From: Eremomyces bilateralis CBS 781.70
Lineage: Eukaryota; Ascomycota; Dothideomycetes; Eremomycetales; Eremomycetaceae
Length of the DNA: 64,000 bases
NCBI RefSeq assembly: GCF_010015585.1
Contig: NW_022985076.1
Coordinates: forward strand, 550,764-614,763
Direction: 5' to 3'
Shown: positions 53,546-64,000 of the stretch, piece after piece
How the letters are laid out: every line of letters begins with the position of its first letter
Numbering within the stretch: position 1 is the stretch's first letter
Notes under the pieces: generated by a model
Seen by the model: the letters and a program-made list of their open reading frames with translations, nothing else
The model's database searches: none
Told to the model about the DNA's origin: nothing
Position numbers and translations under genes: made by a program

Positions 53546-53802
53546 ATTTTTGACCAAATTGCTTTCAATTTTTAATTTAGACTAGATGCACACTAATCGG
53601 TTCCGCGTGCTGCTGTTGCATTGGCCTTGAATTCTGGGTCTAACACCAGACAAGACGTCCCAGGAAGCGAGGGAGGGCAAGTTTTACCGAGGATGATCCG
53701 GATCGCGATTGATATCGATGTGGAAACCTAGACCCCGTCCACGAAGTGCAAATGCATTTCAGTTGCTAGGGCTTAGAAACACCGTTTGTGAGAGCATTGA
53801 CG

Positions 53803-54439
53803 ATGGTGAGCAAACATTTTGTCGGTTCTAACTTGAAACTAATTATTTTAGGCACCGCGACCACCCACGGAACGACAAGTACGGCTTGCAAACTCCGCAA
53901 AGAAATCTACAGCAGGAAGAGCAGCAAAACGCTCCGCAGCCGGGTCGAGACCGAAGAGCCAGAGTGGTGGATCGAACGGGGGCGATTCTGCGGGCGCACA
54001 AAAAGGATATCCCGCACCTGCAGAAGCTTTCAGCACCACGAAGCGAGACAAACAATCCATGAAGCATTCGCTCCTCCTACACAAGATCGAGAGCTCGGGC
54101 GTCAAGAAGGCCAAGCGGCGGCGACCAAACAAGAAGCTAGTGACAAACCTCGACACTCTGATAGATGCGCTTCCCGAAATTGGTCAGGAAGCTGGAGAGA
54201 ACGCCAAACCAGAGACCGAGGCCGCGAAGCGACAACGAAAAGCATACGGCTCTCGACCTGGTGCCCTCAAGCGGAGGGACAAGGTGGAGAAAGAGGAGCG
54301 CGAGTTTGTTGGAAAAGCTCTCGCGGCATTATCAGCTGGTGATCCGCAAGCCTCTGACAATCACACTGGACCCGAAGGAGCTGAGACCAAGTGGGAGAGG
54401 ATCAGGAAGGCTATTGGAATGAACATGTCGAACGGGTGA
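53803..54439 (+). CDS. SLX9: Ribosome biogenesis protein Slx9
   Basis: Nucleolar factor for 40S subunit (ITS1) processing and export. Two exons: 53803-53805, which encodes only the initiator Met, and 53852-54439; 196 residues. The intron (53806-53851, GTGAGC..TTTTAG) lies directly after the ATG. The join gives MAPRPPTERQVRLA. The conserved Slx9 block is KRDKQSMKHSLLLHKIES, KKAKRRRPNKKLVTNLDTLIDALPEI, and the C-terminal region has GALKRRDKVEKEEREF and a short amphipathic ending, ETKWERIRKAIGMNMSNG. The basic composition fits rRNA binding. Starting instead at the ATG 54059 would lose the first conserved motif. Confidence 0.85.
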
Positions 54440-54965
54440 ACGGATTGGCAGGTTCGCGTCATCATAGACCGTAGGCACGCTTGAAAAGCCCACTTCCGCG
54501 AGTTAAACGCCACTTGCATACAGTGTCCAGGCAGGCACATCGATATGCTCAGTGTTACAGCGGCACGCAGGCTACCTCAGTTGCAGTGTCAAGGCTGCAC
54601 TGCACGGTTTGAGGGATAAGCTGGAAGACATGGTGCAATGAGTCCCGGAATTAATTATCCGTGATCTGCTCTTGCACAAACATAGTGTCATCGCCAAACT
54701 TTGAATCGAGCTCAATTCTCAGCCGCGTTATTTTGTCCACATTCTACACTTGCTCAGGTTTGATACGGAAAATTCTGGGTGGCGGATAGATTTCCTATTA
54801 CGGCTAGGCTCGGAGCGGCCCGCTTTGTCCATCTTGTCACTTGTGATTGTAAACAAACCACAACGAACAACAGTCCGCCTATTGGGTTTCAACACCACCA
54901 AGTCAAGGCTCTCCACTACTTGAATTCAATGGGAGAGACGTTCCAATTTCTTATCACTCCTAATC
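54440..54965. other. Intergenic between SLX9 and coiled-coil gene
   Basis: About 520 bp with no gene seen; presumably 3' UTR of SLX9 and promoter of the next gene. Confidence 0.4.
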
Positions 54966-56747
54966 ATGTCAAAACCGATACAGACAGAGCGCCCGGAGTC
55001 TCCGCAACTGGAGGAGGTCGACTCTGAATACAGCATTGATCTGTCAGTTCTGGAACGACGCGCAGGACAACCGATTTCGGACGAGCCCGCCAGCAGATAC
55101 GGCACGATAAAATCAGAAGCGGCACGCGGCAATGCTGTTCGAGCTCCGGATATCATCCATACCGACGAAATTGGCGGCCCCAGCGACTTCACGATGAACA
55201 TGGAATACTGGATGCGCGGTGGTGCACAACCGAAGGAGCCTGGTCCTCGACGAGTTGCGCCGCAAACCCACGAGCCTGCCCCCGAGGGTGCGGCCGATGC
55301 CGACAATGATTCCTCCGACGATGACTTCGAAGCACAGGAAAGGATCCTGCAGGAACTCTCAAGCTTGGACGAGGATGATTCCAGTGTCTTATCAGGGACT
55401 CCGCGACCATCGATGCTGAGCGACATCCGATCGCGTCAAGCGGTGGTAGAAGAGTCTTACGATACGCCTTTGAAGACTCGGTTATCCGGTGGGGAGCCTG
55501 TAGTTCTACCTACGAACCTGGACACGCTCCCTCCACTTCCCGAATCCTCCGAAAGCGGCGACACTCATATACCGCAGCATGAAGGTAGAGTCAAGGAACT
55601 GGAAATGCTTCTCGCTTCAGCGCGAGCCGAAATTGACAATGTCCGCGAAGAATCGCGGAGCGAGACCGTCAGAATACAGAACAGCTTCAAGAACACCCTC
55701 AAAGTTCAGAAGGATGATTCAAACGAGGAGGTCGGCTCCCTTCGAAGAACACTGCGGACTTTACGAGCTGAGCTTCGTCATACGCAGATTGAACTGGAGG
55801 AGAAAAAGACTCCGGAAATACAAAATGAATCACAGGAAGAGGATGACCTGCTGATGGAAACAAAGCTTGAGTTTCAAAAACTCCGTCTTTCCCACGAGAA
55901 TTTGCAGGGCTTGCTTGTAGACCGCGACCAGCTCATGAAAAATCTCAGAGATGAGCTTGAAGATACCAAAGCACGTCTAGCCAACCTAGACGCGGAAAAG
56001 AGAAAAGAGTTCCTCTACCTACAGTCAAAGCTCTCTGCCAGCCAAAATGAACTAGAAGATTTACGGTTGCAGCATCGTGTCGACCAACAAGAACACTCGA
56101 CGCTCCATCAAGAGAACCGGATGTTTTCCAACACGGTCGAGTCCATGAAGGAAGATTTGGAGAGAGCGGAACAGGACAACGACGATACGAAGCGGCTATT
56201 GGACGATCGCGAAACCGCTCTCGCCACTCTCCGTGATCAACACCGTGATCAGATCGAGGCGATGCGTACACGCGCCCAAGAAGCCGTGCGCAAAGCTTGC
56301 GAGCTGCGAGACCGGGAAAAACGAGAAAACGAATCGGCTCAGGCGGCGCTCCAGGTACGGGATGTTGAGCTGGCCCAGACGCGGGAGGCCATCTCAGCTT
56401 CGGAGCTCGCCTTTCAATCTACAAAGGAGCAGTTGCGGGTACTCTCAGCGAAACTTGCCAATTCCGAGGCGACAGCAAGGGATCAGCAGGAGGAGCTGGA
56501 AATCGCGCTCGCGTCTGCGGAGCAGGCGAAGGAGGAGCAAGACGCAGTCAACCGGGAGGTGGAGAGGCGGATTGCCGCGGTAGTGAAGGCACGAGATCAA
56601 AGCTGGGAGAAACGAGTCAACCGCTTGGTGGAAGAGCGGAAGAATATGGGAAAGATGCTAATGCAGGAATGGGGGAGGAGTGAGTGTGGTTTGTCCAAGC
56701 CGCAGATGTATCAATACAAGTATGTCGGTCGTTCGGCGGCATTATGA
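54966..56747 (+). CDS. Long coiled-coil protein, possibly spindle-pole-body Cut12/SnaD type
   Basis: A single-exon 593-residue protein. The N-terminal 200 residues are acidic and probably disordered (DNDSSDDDFEAQERIL, DEDDSSVLSG). From about residue 205 to 565 the sequence is an almost continuous coiled coil with heptad-type Leu/Glu/Arg/Lys patterns. The C terminus carries a conserved-looking motif (WEKRVNRLVEERKNMGKMLM, then QEWGRSECG and QYKYVG) that I associate with fungal spindle-pole-body proteins of the Cut12/SnaD group. That assignment comes from recall of the motif and domain layout, so it is tentative; any other coiled-coil scaffold is possible. A zinc finger, kinase or motor domain is not visible. 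Confidence 0.6.
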   Translation: MSKPIQTERPESPQLEEVDSEYSIDLSVLERRAGQPISDEPASRYGTIKSEAARGNAVRAPDIIHTDEIGGPSDFTMNMEYWMRGGAQPKEPGPRRVAPQTHEPAPEGAADADNDSSDDDFEAQERILQELSSLDEDDSSVLSGTPRPSMLSDIRSRQAVVEESYDTPLKTRLSGGEPVVLPTNLDTLPPLPESSESGDTHIPQHEGRVKELEMLLASARAEIDNVREESRSETVRIQNSFKNTLKVQKDDSNEEVGSLRRTLRTLRAELRHTQIELEEKKTPEIQNESQEEDDLLMETKLEFQKLRLSHENLQGLLVDRDQLMKNLRDELEDTKARLANLDAEKRKEFLYLQSKLSASQNELEDLRLQHRVDQQEHSTLHQENRMFSNTVESMKEDLERAEQDNDDTKRLLDDRETALATLRDQHRDQIEAMRTRAQEAVRKACELRDREKRENESAQAALQVRDVELAQTREAISASELAFQSTKEQLRVLSAKLANSEATARDQQEELEIALASAEQAKEEQDAVNREVERRIAAVVKARDQSWEKRVNRLVEERKNMGKMLMQEWGRSECGLSKPQMYQYKYVGRSAAL

Positions 56748-56902
56748 TGAGACGGTTACTGGTCGAGGGCGTTAGATGCGTTAAACGGGATTCTATATTC
56801 TGTGCGAAACCCAGACTCCATTTGTATCTGCAATTGCTTCATAATCTACACCGAATGATTGTGAACTCTGTATAGATCCTCTGCACCCAGCTGTACAACC
56901 GG

Positions 56903-57331
56903 TCACAAGTACCCTTTTCTTGCAAGTTCAACCTTTCGCAACGTCTCCCCCTCCTTAAACCCCCCTTTGCTGGCGCAAATCGCAATGCCTTCGCCGAGCT
57001 CGACTTTCTCTTCGTGTTTCTCGAACGCACATGGGCAGTGATGAGGGAAATGGACACATGCTAAAGTGCCCGGGCAGAGGTATTTCGAGCATCGAGCTGG
57101 TAACAGGTGTTAGTGCCACGTATTGAACGGACGGCCGACCTTGCTCCACATACCGGCTTCATAGTTTTGACGATACCACTCCGGCGTGCTCGGACTGTCT
57201 TGTGGTTGCTGCTGCTGTTCTCCTGCTCCGAACATTTGTTGGAAGAAGCCATCGAACTGCGCGCTGACGGGGAGGAGGAGGGAGAGGAAGACGAAGCTGA
57301 AGACCACGACGAGGATGTTGATTCGCGCCAT
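56903..57331 (-). CDS. LCL2: Long chronological lifespan protein 2
   Basis: Small secretory-pathway protein; deletion of the yeast gene affects chronological lifespan and its biochemical role is unclear. Two exons on the - strand, 57331-57154 and 57096-56903; 123 residues. The signal peptide ([21 protein letters not shown]) is followed by [18 protein letters not shown]. The conserved Cys-rich block is in exon 2: [21 protein letters not shown], then [23 protein letters not shown]. Six Cys in the mature part suggest disulphides in the ER or outside the cell. The ATG at 57331 (MARINIL) is the family start; a frame open to 57352 uses a non-ATG codon. Confidence 0.93.
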
Positions 57332-58100
57332 AATTGCAGAACTCACACTCACACGGCGCTTCGAACGGTTCAGGACATGTCCCGTTGGGTCGCTTACGTG
57401 TCCAAGAGTTCTTCTATAAGATCTGGACTACGTGGACACCTGCAGTGCTAAGTTGAACATGAATGATGAACTGACATGGACAGGACCGAATTGTGTCATG
57501 CGGCCTTACAGCCTTACAATCGCCAAGGCTGCAACCTCCAGCCGACAACATGAGCCATGTGTGACGTGTGTTGACATTCTGACTTCAACTGCGATGAGCT
57601 AATTACGAGATATTATCAAATATCCGTACATCAATATTCAATCCCCTTGATATCTGTTTCTCTCAGGAGTCCGAGTCCACCACCAATCCTTCAACCTCAA
57701 ATACAGATTTCCAGAATTAGATTGTGTCGATGGTATGGAGCCGACTTCTAGGACGTGAGGGCCGCAACCTAGAACGCGTGTGATCAATATTAGGACGAGC
57801 AAATCTCACAAGTGCACCGGCGTAGTATCTCGATCATGATTCTGAAAAGTGAAAGATTGCAGAAACCGATCTCCACTATCACTTTTCTCTCTTCGCGATG
57901 CTCGGAGGGTTTCATTCATGCAACCCCCATGCTGCGCTCATCATCATTCTCCCCTACTCGGCCATCAAATAAACATTCATTGCGTCCGATCGTGTGACGT
58001 GAAACCTGCCCCTGAGGTACACGATTAATATATCTGCTCCTGTCAAACGTTATTCCTGTGTTGTTAGCCTTCTCTTTTATGCTGGGACCGTCAGTTCAAA
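57332..58100. other. Divergent promoter region of LCL2 and CLR2
   Basis: About 770 bp, AT-rich in the middle. No gene or clear motif recognised. Confidence 0.4.
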
Positions 58101-60263
58101 ATGCCACCCATTGTTACTGTGCCAATAGCGCCAGTCTCAGACGCAGACGCAAGTCATCGCCCTGCGGACCCCAGGTACCGTCTCATCGACCCTCCGACTC
58201 AGTATCTCGATAAGCTTGCGCAACAATGGATGGTGGCTCGAGGAGAATCTCAACCTTTCGTCCACTATACGCTGGATCGGTTGCCCGAAGGCTATACGCT
58301 CTACGAAATGCGACGACCGAGCAATCCGAACACGGCCGACAAGCGCTTGTTCGGGCATCCAAACCGCGTCTTCTTTGATTCGCCCAATCGCTTCTTCCCG
58401 CACTTTCTGCACCTTATGAAGAACAAAGGAAGCAACTTCGGGTGCCCTTGCACTGTTTGCAATGCCAATGGGAAAAAACCGTTGGGAATTCAGGATAGCC
58501 GGTCTGCATCTGCTGATAGCTCAGTTCCAAGAGGGCGAGAAAAATCGAGACTGATGGATTCTGTGCGAGACGACAAGGCCGGGAAGGTGGACGAAGAAGG
58601 CACACCTGATGTGTACCGGGCCCTCATTGACAAGCTCAAGAGAAAGGGAGAGATTGATGCGCCAATCGAAGAGCCGATGAGCATGGATTGGCGAGTCGAG
58701 CGGAAACCACTCCAAGTTATGTTGCAGAGATGTCGCACACAGGCCCCCTGGATCCCACGTCAAGGGGAAATCGTGCTCTTCGTATTGAGCATTCCGGAAG
58801 GACGCGAAATCGTCTTCGATTATGACACTTCCGAATATCGGCTTTACCATGCGGCTAGCGAGACCTACGAAGACTCTCCCGCATGGAGGGCGGGCGTTGT
58901 TACCCAAGTACCTACGGAGGAGAAGTCATACGAAGTCTTCAATCTCGTAATGGAACCATCGCATAAGTTGGGGGTAAATTACTCGGGGTTTCGCGTTGAA
59001 TCGTTGCCGGATCCCAACGGCGAGGAGAAGTCGGTCCAAAAACAGTACAAATACGTCCCGTTGCATTACACACGGCCATTCGCATTTTACCAAGAGATCT
59101 TGCGAGGCATTCCGCGAGAATCATGGCATGCAACCATTACGAACGCGATGACCATCATGTCAAGCTTCTCCCTCGTCGATCGGTTTAACTTTCGAGGCAG
59201 TTGGCCGGAGGCGGTTGTCAACTGCAGAGGCATCTACATAGGGGCGGAACTGATCTTGGTGGGAGATGCGGTTCGTCTTTTGCCCCCGTCGGAAAAGCAG
59301 GGCAACATCACCTCGGTCGATATCGATGTACTGCACATCAAATCGATCCGTCTCACGCTCACCAACCTTGACCGGGCATCCGACAACGATCGCGACGAGG
59401 GTCATCCGTACAACACATCGGTTGAGGTTCGCGGCATCCCGTACACCACCAACCCGATCGCGAAGTTTGCCGATGTCTCCCCGTTGAATGATAATCTGGG
59501 CCCTCTAGGGATGGAAGACTATGCCTCGTTTACACCGTTCTTCCCCAAACGCGCAAAAGGAAAGCTGGTCTGCATTCCGTTTCATCGGATCCTCGGTCGG
59601 TGCTACGATGCCATTGCTGTGCAGTTGTGGTTTCCAAACGAGCAGCGTAAAATTGTAGACATGTCGCAAAAGAAAAATCAAGAAGTCACCGGAGCGGAAC
59701 TGCCTAATATTACGCTACTACACTACGGGGCGGAAGGTGTCCTTGCCGCCCGACAGTATTCGTCTCAAAATTATCGAAAGATTGATCACCGGAGCGGCAA
59801 ATCGTGGTTCTGGGGTGACACACGAGTGGAGTCGCTGGATGTTCATTCGATGAGCGGTGCGCCCGTGGAAAGGTTCGACGCGAACCGTGATCCTCGAAAA
59901 TGGCGCCGCGAGATCCGAGTTTTGGAGGGCGTCGGACCCGCGGGGAAAGTCCGGACCACGGAAGAGAAACGGAAGCTGGTTGAAAAATTCGGTGTTCCAG
60001 GGAGGCGAGGCCGAAGCAAGGACGACGAGAATGACGTGGCTGCGGTGTGGACCTCGATCATTGAGGAAGCACGCTACAACGGAAACGAGGATGCGGACGA
60101 CGAAGACCTATACCATGCGCTTGGGGCAGAGCTGTTGGCAAGAGATGGAGAGGCGGAGTGGGCGGAAGAAACGAAGGGAAACAGCAAGCGGAGAAAGTTC
60201 TTGGATGGTGGCAAAAGGGATGCGGAGGACCACGACATCATTGTCATTGACGACGATGAGTAA
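58101..60263 (+). CDS. CLR2: Transcription-silencing protein Clr2
   Basis: Homologue of the fission yeast SHREC-complex subunit Clr2, which helps histone deacetylation and heterochromatic silencing. Single exon, 720 residues. The N-terminal Clr2-type region contains LPEGYTLYEMRRPSNPN and FFPHFLHLMKNKGSNFGCPCTVC, with the Cys-rich knuckle; the larger C-terminal domain includes RQGEIVLFVLSIPEGREIVFD, YVPLHYTRPFAFYQEILRGI and NCRGIYIGAELILVGDAVRL, then LPNITLLHYGAEGVLAARQY. The tail is charged and ends DIIVIDDDE. The start at 58101 is supported by the absence of an upstream in-frame ATG. Presence of Clr2 implies a silencing pathway that could act on the transposons nearby, but that is inference. 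Confidence 0.88.
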   Translation: MPPIVTVPIAPVSDADASHRPADPRYRLIDPPTQYLDKLAQQWMVARGESQPFVHYTLDRLPEGYTLYEMRRPSNPNTADKRLFGHPNRVFFDSPNRFFPHFLHLMKNKGSNFGCPCTVCNANGKKPLGIQDSRSASADSSVPRGREKSRLMDSVRDDKAGKVDEEGTPDVYRALIDKLKRKGEIDAPIEEPMSMDWRVERKPLQVMLQRCRTQAPWIPRQGEIVLFVLSIPEGREIVFDYDTSEYRLYHAASETYEDSPAWRAGVVTQVPTEEKSYEVFNLVMEPSHKLGVNYSGFRVESLPDPNGEEKSVQKQYKYVPLHYTRPFAFYQEILRGIPRESWHATITNAMTIMSSFSLVDRFNFRGSWPEAVVNCRGIYIGAELILVGDAVRLLPPSEKQGNITSVDIDVLHIKSIRLTLTNLDRASDNDRDEGHPYNTSVEVRGIPYTTNPIAKFADVSPLNDNLGPLGMEDYASFTPFFPKRAKGKLVCIPFHRILGRCYDAIAVQLWFPNEQRKIVDMSQKKNQEVTGAELPNITLLHYGAEGVLAARQYSSQNYRKIDHRSGKSWFWGDTRVESLDVHSMSGAPVERFDANRDPRKWRREIRVLEGVGPAGKVRTTEEKRKLVEKFGVPGRRGRSKDDENDVAAVWTSIIEEARYNGNEDADDEDLYHALGAELLARDGEAEWAEETKGNSKRRKFLDGGKRDAEDHDIIVIDDDE

Positions 60264-61890
60264 CCACCCAACAAGGCCTATGATTACATTGATTGAAGAA
60301 CATTTACCGGATTCGCTAAATCCAAAGGCTGGGCTGTGGGAGTCGCCTTCATCATGGGCTGCATCGTATTCGAACCGGACGAAGCGATGTCTGCCGGAGA
60401 TGGCCATAACGGCGGCTTCTGACAGTGATTGATGGCTGTCTACGAGAGACAGTATCTATTCTCGACTACTAGCAGGCAAGGAGAACCCGACAGGTGAATC
60501 GGTCCAAAAGGAATTGCTTGTATAGCTAAAGGATTTGCTAGGATGTGGGTCCGCTGGTATTCAAATACGATACAACGAAATTGATGACCAAGTGATCTTG
60601 ACGCACATCTCCGGCCAACGTAACGCGGCCGGATGTTTGATCCGCCTAACTAGTAGGAAAATAATAGACATTTTGGCCTCGGATATGGTGGCCTTTGGTA
60701 GTAAATAGTTAAACATTTTCGAGCCCTTGGGGAACCCTCCCGGTCTCAGGACCACCGATTTCGTCTATCCTAGATGGGATTAATACTGGTTCCCCTGTTC
60801 CGCCCATCTGCCGACTGCCAACGTCACATAAATGTTACAAATTCAATAATCACCAGTTTTCCGCTCAGAACCGCTGCAATGCCCTATGAAACAATCTGAA
60901 GTCGGAGATGACTTATGGACACGACTCGGCTGTGCTTGGAAAAATTGATGGATGATCTTCTGACTTCGTTCTACCACCACTCCCCTCCATAGCTATATCA
61001 GTCGTAATATGTGGCGGAACGAGTAGGGCACCATAATTCATCGAAAATCTGCAAATGCACCAATAAAACACGAAACAGTTAGGGGACGAGCATACTCCAG
61101 ATCCCAAACCGATCCCAAGCATTCAAAGAAAAGCGAGGCAGTGCTTATGCGGCCTTGGCTGCAATTAGCAGGGTCTGTGATGGAGCGGAGGACGCGGACT
61201 GCCGCTGAACTTCATCATCAAGATTCCGCCAAGATCCAGCCAAGGACACAAATATAGTTATACATATTAGCAGCACCTATTCTGACGAATCCAGGCGGGT
61301 CTAGGACCGCCTGACAATAATAACAAGTAATTTTTGGTTAGCTGATCGACAATAGATATTGTTGCTTGGCGTTTCAATCGCTCCAGGGAGTCTTGGCGTC
61401 GTCGGAAGTTTAGACTCGATATTAATGACTTTAATCTATCCCCATCTCCGCTTCTCCCACAAGAACATTTTATCCCTGATCGGAATCATGAATATGACAA
61501 CACGCGAGCGAGGTAGCATCTCGGACAACCCAGTTCAATTTGAAAAAAATCGGTCCCCACCAATCAGATAAGAGACAGGACACTCCACAGCAATCAATGT
61601 GTAGTCACCTGCGGAGAGGTGCGAGAATGAGCACCCCGAGGCTTGATCAAGCAATCAAAAACTATCCAAAGGCTCCGATCGGTATACTTGGCAGAAGGAT
61701 TTTATATGGCATTTGAGTGTGAGCACATGGTCTTGGGACTGGGGAAAGGGGGACGGTGGTCAAGACCTCGCCAGTATATAACAACTAGAGCCATACTCAC
61801 TTATTGACCCTTCTGTTGCTGCTCCCTTTCATTTCTAATCAGGCTGAAGGTGTTATCATCGCATTGCTGAAGTCGTTCCTTTACCCAGCC
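60264..61890. other. Intergenic, 1.6 kb
   Basis: No gene recognised. The right end is the promoter of the secreted protein gene with a TATA box, listed separately. The long length fits a regulated secreted-protein promoter. Confidence 0.4.
61775..61781 (+). promoter_or_regulatory. TATA box upstream of the secreted His-motif protein
   Basis: TATATAA about 110 bp upstream of the ATG at 61891, in a GC-richer context, so a plausible TATA box. Confidence 0.5.
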
Positions 61891-63165
61891 ATGAAGTTCA
61901 TAAATCTCCTTTCTGCTGTGGCAGCCTCCGCCAGTCTTGCCAGTGCCCAAAAAGCCGTCGCAGACACTGAAATCCCCGCGGGAGCGCGCATTGAGCCTAG
62001 ATTGGAGACTCAAGAGTAAGCCTTTTTGCCATTGGCTAGATAAGAGTGATATACTGACTGATACGACAGGATCATCGATGGCGCCCAACGGACGACCATA
62101 AACTATGGCCCGTACCAGATCCCTCCGAATGGCATGCTATCTAAGCCTACGCTCAGGGCCGAGACTCCTTGCAAGGATTGTTTCGTCACTGCTATCCAAG
62201 CCAATATCCTGTACCTAGATGGCAAAGTTGCCAACGTCAACACAGGGGCGTGGCTGCACCACATGGTATTTTCGACACATCCAGCGACCCCTTCGGCAAC
62301 AGACAGTATTAATACGTTGGTTAGGTAATAACCTCCGGAATTTCGCCGATTTTCGCCTCTGGTAACGAGCGAACTCCTCTTCGTGTGAACGGGAAATATA
62401 AATATGGTATCGAGTTGGATGCCAGGTCCAGCTTCATGTTTATCACCGATCTCATGAGCCTGAGCTCCGAAACCCAGACAGTCAATATGGCTATCACCTA
62501 TGAATGGATTCCCAAAGCCCGGGCTACAGGCTACAGGGACGTCTACATGGTACGTAATGAGTTGGTCGGGGGGGCACCCCTGACCCCTTACCCCGACTGA
62601 GAAAATGTGCTAACGCCTGACAGAAATGGAACGACGTTGGTCAACCGAACGCCAGAGAAGGACAATACAGCTTCAAGTCAAGAGAATCCGCAGTCACCGT
62701 GTCCGGTAAGTGTCATGTCCAACGTATATTTTTGATTATAATTTGCTAAACACAAGACTAGGACGTCTTCTTTACACCAATGGTCATGTGCATGACGGTG
62801 GCACGCACACGATTCTTTACGTCGATGGCAAGGAGGCGTGCAAATCCGTAATGTTGTACGGCCGCCGCCCCGGGTTCTCGGAGGCTGGTTCTGAAGGTGC
62901 TGGAGCAACCGAGACCCCCGCCGCGGGCCATGATGCTGGTGCTCACGAACACCGTCGCGATCTCGTCGCTCGCCAAGGCCATGGTGGGCATGCCGGTTCA
63001 CTTCATATCTCCGATTCCTCGACCTGCGTTGACTTCGGCGATGTCCGCTCGGGGCAGAAAATGCACGTCGAAGCGTTCTATGATTCAGATAAATACCCGT
63101 TGATGGAGCACAACGGCGAGAAGGAGAAGCTGATGGGAATCATGCGTGTATATGTTGGCAGCTGA
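61891..63165 (+). CDS. Secreted protein with copper-monooxygenase-like His motifs, unknown function
   Basis: Five exons: 61891-62015, 62070-62265, 62325-62549, 62624-62705, 62762-63165; 343 residues. A signal peptide (INLLSAVAASASLASA) is followed by a fungal secreted-protein family that I recognise by INYGPYQIPP, WLHHMV, FASGNERTP and GHVHDGGTHTILYVDG. The HHM near residue 105 and H-x-H in the later motif recall the CuA and CuB ligands of PHM/DBM copper type II monooxygenases, but overall similarity to those enzymes is not shown. A His-rich insert of about 60 residues (AGHDAGAHEHRRD, HGGHAG) sits before the last Cys-containing strand. The 59-nt intron 62266-62324 is needed to keep frame: it joins LHHM to VITSG. 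Without it the frame closes early. Confidence 0.78.
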
Positions 63166-63328
63166 GTGTGATCTGCTTGGTTCGGTTGTATATCGTTGGA
63201 CGCATGCCTTCACATTCATTCCCGAGGCTGCCTATCTATTCTTATGTAGATATTTGATCCAAAGAGACTGCATCTTGCCTCCTCAAGAAACTCGATGAAT
63301 CCTTTGTGTAACTGTCAAAGCATACTCA

Positions 63329-64000
63329 TTAGTAGTACACGTTTGCCGAGGTGCTCGTGGCCTGGGAGCCCAGGAAAGCCCCCGGAGGAGCAGGGTGTTC
63401 TTCATCGTCAGAGTCACTCTCGCCTTGCTTGGTATCATCATGATGGCCAGGAGGGGCTCGCATCCGGAATACGATATCCTCTTCGGGGTTTGGGGCTTTG
63501 AAGGGCTTTGGGGTATGGTACTCTCTCCCCGATGGTATTGTTGATAGCAAAGGATCATACGGGGGGATAACCTGAACATTAACCTTTGGTGGATCAGCAC
63601 ATGACTGGCGGGTAACAGGGTAAGCGTGGACTTACGGTATCGTTCATCTTTGCCCACTTCTTCTCCAGCTTGTCCACGATCCGTGCTTCCTCAAATCGAC
63701 CCGCATCGGTGCCCCAGTCAACACCCCTCTTAATCTTCTTATCCTCTCTCTTCTCTGCCCAGTCTTTCCTAAACCTCGAAAATCCTTTTAGCTTGCCATC
63801 GTCCTCACTCGTGCTCGCTCCAAAACCGAGTTCCGCCTTCGCTCCCCTTAACCAGGCAATGCCCTCGCCCGTTCTCTCCGCTAATTCGGCATCGATTCCT
63901 AAGAATCGGCACGCTTTACCCCTCGCGGTCCGCCTCAAATCGTCGGAATACGCCAATAAGTCCTCGTCTACTTTGCCCGATGAGCCGAACAGGGCCCGCG
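63329..64000 (-). CDS. palC: pH-response regulator PalC (BRO1 domain), C-terminal part
   Basis: Component of the Pal/Rim ambient-pH signalling pathway; binds ESCRT-III Vps32 at the plasma membrane. The window holds only the 3' part: the left exon runs from beyond 64000 to 63636, then an intron (63584-63635, donor GTAAGT), then the last exon 63583-63329. Visible segments are ALFGSSGKVDEDLLAYSDDL and GKACRFLGIDAELAERTGEG, typical of the BRO1-domain C-terminal half, then SRFRKDWAEKREDKKIKRG and EARIVDKLEKKWAKMNDT. The last exon begins VNVQVIPPYDPLLSTIPSGRE and has an acidic stretch before the terminal TSANVYY. The identification rests on the family wording I recall for PalC; the N terminus is outside. 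Confidence 0.8.

Noticed and set aside
62266-62340. Apparent frameshift in the secreted His-motif gene
   Set aside because: A 59-nt GT..AG intron explains it and restores the family sequence FASGNERTP.
58101-63165. Clr2, LCL2 and the secreted protein as a functional cluster
   Set aside because: Different pathways and divergent or widely spaced promoters; simple neighbours.

Overview
The window is from a filamentous ascomycete (Pezizomycotina), most likely a eurotiomycete-like fungus. Genes are dense and sit on both strands. Introns are mostly 45-65 nt, GT..AG, with CTAAC/CTGAC-type branch sites. Several genes are typical of filamentous ascomycetes: a PalC ambient-pH regulator, Clr2, LCL2 and fungal rhodopsin-domain membrane proteins. 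The class assignment rests on remembered protein similarity only. All exon coordinates were derived by hand from splice signals, reading-frame closure and family resemblance.

Left part (1-15.3 kb), housekeeping: mitochondrial ferredoxin Yah1 (partial, -), V-ATPase subunit A (+), dynamin Vps1 (+), thymidylate kinase (-), peroxisomal 3-ketoacyl-CoA thiolase (-), a GRAM/WBP2-like protein (-), a small secreted Cys-rich protein (-) and the tRNA thiolase Ctu1/Ncs6 (-). Two short non-autonomous DNA elements lie in the gaps: a hAT-type MITE (7.8-8.3 kb) and a 297-bp foldback element (13.4-13.7 kb).

Accessory island (15.5-22.5 kb): a whole-looking Fot1/pogo transposon with 50-bp perfect terminal inverted repeats, a stray end of a related element, one four-exon rhodopsin-domain membrane protein gene, and a decayed hAT element with 12-bp matching ends. 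Ordinary genes resume immediately afterwards.

Middle part (22.6-36.2 kb): FGAM synthase Ade6 (intronless), a frameshifted GFA-family gene, complex I subunit NDUFS6, a YjbQ/UPF0047 protein, methylenetetrahydrofolate reductase, a tiny three-exon metallothionein gene and an F-box protein. Purine synthesis (ade6), one-carbon metabolism (MTHFR) and dTMP phosphorylation (cdc8) are all present but not clustered as a unit.

Right part (38.8-64 kb): Nrp1-like RNA-binding protein, gamma-glutamylcyclotransferase-like protein, PQ-loop membrane protein, 5'-nucleotidase-like phosphoesterase, a secreted protein interrupted by an in-frame stop, Ccdc124/Oxs1, a conserved protein of unknown function, tRNA-Gly(GCC), Slx9, a coiled-coil spindle-pole-type protein, LCL2, Clr2, a secreted protein with copper-monooxygenase-like His motifs, and PalC (partial). 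I saw no CRISPR array, rRNA, LTR element or virus-like element.

The items most worth a second look are the 25-residue metallothionein split over three exons, the 779-nt nrp1 intron with an in-frame alternative start, the open 108-codon extension upstream of vma1, the transposon island and the two MITEs.
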